Below are positions 63,561-64,000 of a stretch of 64,000 nt of DNA, in pieces. This DNA comes from Leptobrachium leishanense (Eukaryota > Chordata > Amphibia > Anura > Megophryidae). The stretch spans positions 15,078,952 through 15,142,951 of the forward strand of contig CM019065.1 of the NCBI GenBank assembly GCA_009667805.1, given 5' to 3'. Position 1 is the first letter of the stretch, and every line of letters starts with the position of its first letter. Position numbers and translations under genes: made by a program. The notes under the pieces are model-generated. The model was not told where the DNA came from. It worked only from the letters and a program-made list of their open reading frames with translations, and made no database searches.

Positions 63561-64000
63561 GCTAAAATAGTGTATTTTCTCAGAAAACGAGCTCCCGTTT
63601 CGATTATTTTAACACGTGTACCCCATAGAATATATAACCGTAAAGGCTCAGATGATAAAAAGTGAAAAAATTACTTTACACGCTGTAGATCAGTGTTTCT
63701 CAACCCGAGTACCACAAGCAAAGGATACACCAGTTGCCGGTTGGAGCAACAGCGCCACAGATTCCATCTTCCATCTCCGTCGGAATTCTGGCACCTTTTT
63801 TCAGCGCGCCGCTGACTGACCATGCCTACACACATATGCGGCCAGCCGGCGAGTGGGATTAAGGCATGTAACACATGTGGGGGTGGATCCTTCCCCAAGG
63901 CTGCGGCAGCTTCTTTCCCTCCGACGCTAGCACCAGTCACCAGACCAGGTAACCGAGTCCAGCTCTAGTGGGGGGCCCCGAGTCTGGCTCCAATCAGTGG
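63561..64000. other. Unassigned; possible hAT terminus at 63690
   Basis: CAGTGTTTCTCAACC at 63690 resembles the CAGTGGTTCTCAA ends of many vertebrate hAT elements, but the other end is beyond the window. No coding region is visible. Confidence 0.3.

Overview
The window looks like intergenic DNA from a large, transposon-rich vertebrate genome, most likely an anuran amphibian. Evidence for this is the mixture of a ZBED-type hAT, Tc1-like elements, TAA/TTA-duplicating Harbinger-like MITEs, TTAA MITEs, an L1/Tx1-type LINE, L2/CR1-type LINEs, a tRNA-Lys SINE, Ty3/gypsy elements of the Mag and Gmr1 types and an autonomous Helitron. The organism call is inference. I found no host protein-coding gene; every convincing coding segment belongs to a mobile element, and most are broken. 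Three apparent long proteins (44-47 kb, 31.5-32.7 kb, 49.4-52.3 kb) are tandem repeats that happen to lack stops.

Layout. 1-3 kb: 3' ends of two LTR elements, then the 3' half of a hAT. 3-8 kb: Harbinger MITE; L2-like LINE split by a hAT MITE with an 8-bp duplication; SINE with tRNA-Lys head and LINE tail; decayed Tc1; foldback repeat. 8.3-11.5 kb: hAT derivative with perfect 8-bp duplication, holding a Harbinger MITE that itself holds a 5'-truncated LINE. 12.8-18 kb: near full-length but broken L1/Tx1 LINE on the minus strand. 18.6-27.4 kb: ZBED-type hAT on the minus strand with palindromic, Harbinger+Tc1 and TTAA inserts. 27.9-47.7 kb: Helitron B on the minus strand (Rep-helicase), broken by a composite of a gag-only LTR element plus a MITE, and by a Gmr1-like gypsy element 65 bp upstream of its start codon; its leader carries about 3.1 kb of 24-bp repeats. 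47.7-49.1 kb: Helitron A, whose 3' end directly abuts the 5' end of Helitron B. 49.4-52.3 kb: 54-bp satellite. 53.3-62.5 kb: four-level nest (Harbinger MITE, Mag-like gypsy, hAT, solo LTR). 62.5-64 kb: fragments of TTAA-type and other repeats.

The order of insertion can be read from target duplications: GTCTG (Mag-like), AAGGG (Gmr1-like), CTTCC (solo LTR), CTCTTAAT and TCTCCCGC (hAT), TAA/TTA (Harbinger), GTACTA (LINE), TTAA (piggyBac type), TATG (composite inside the Helitron). The most notable observations are the zero-gap head-to-tail Helitron junction, the integrase-before-RT gypsy element with SCAN-like Gag, the gag-only LTR element whose two LTRs differ 2.5-fold in length through 25-bp repeats, and the SINE/LINE pair sharing a 3' tail.
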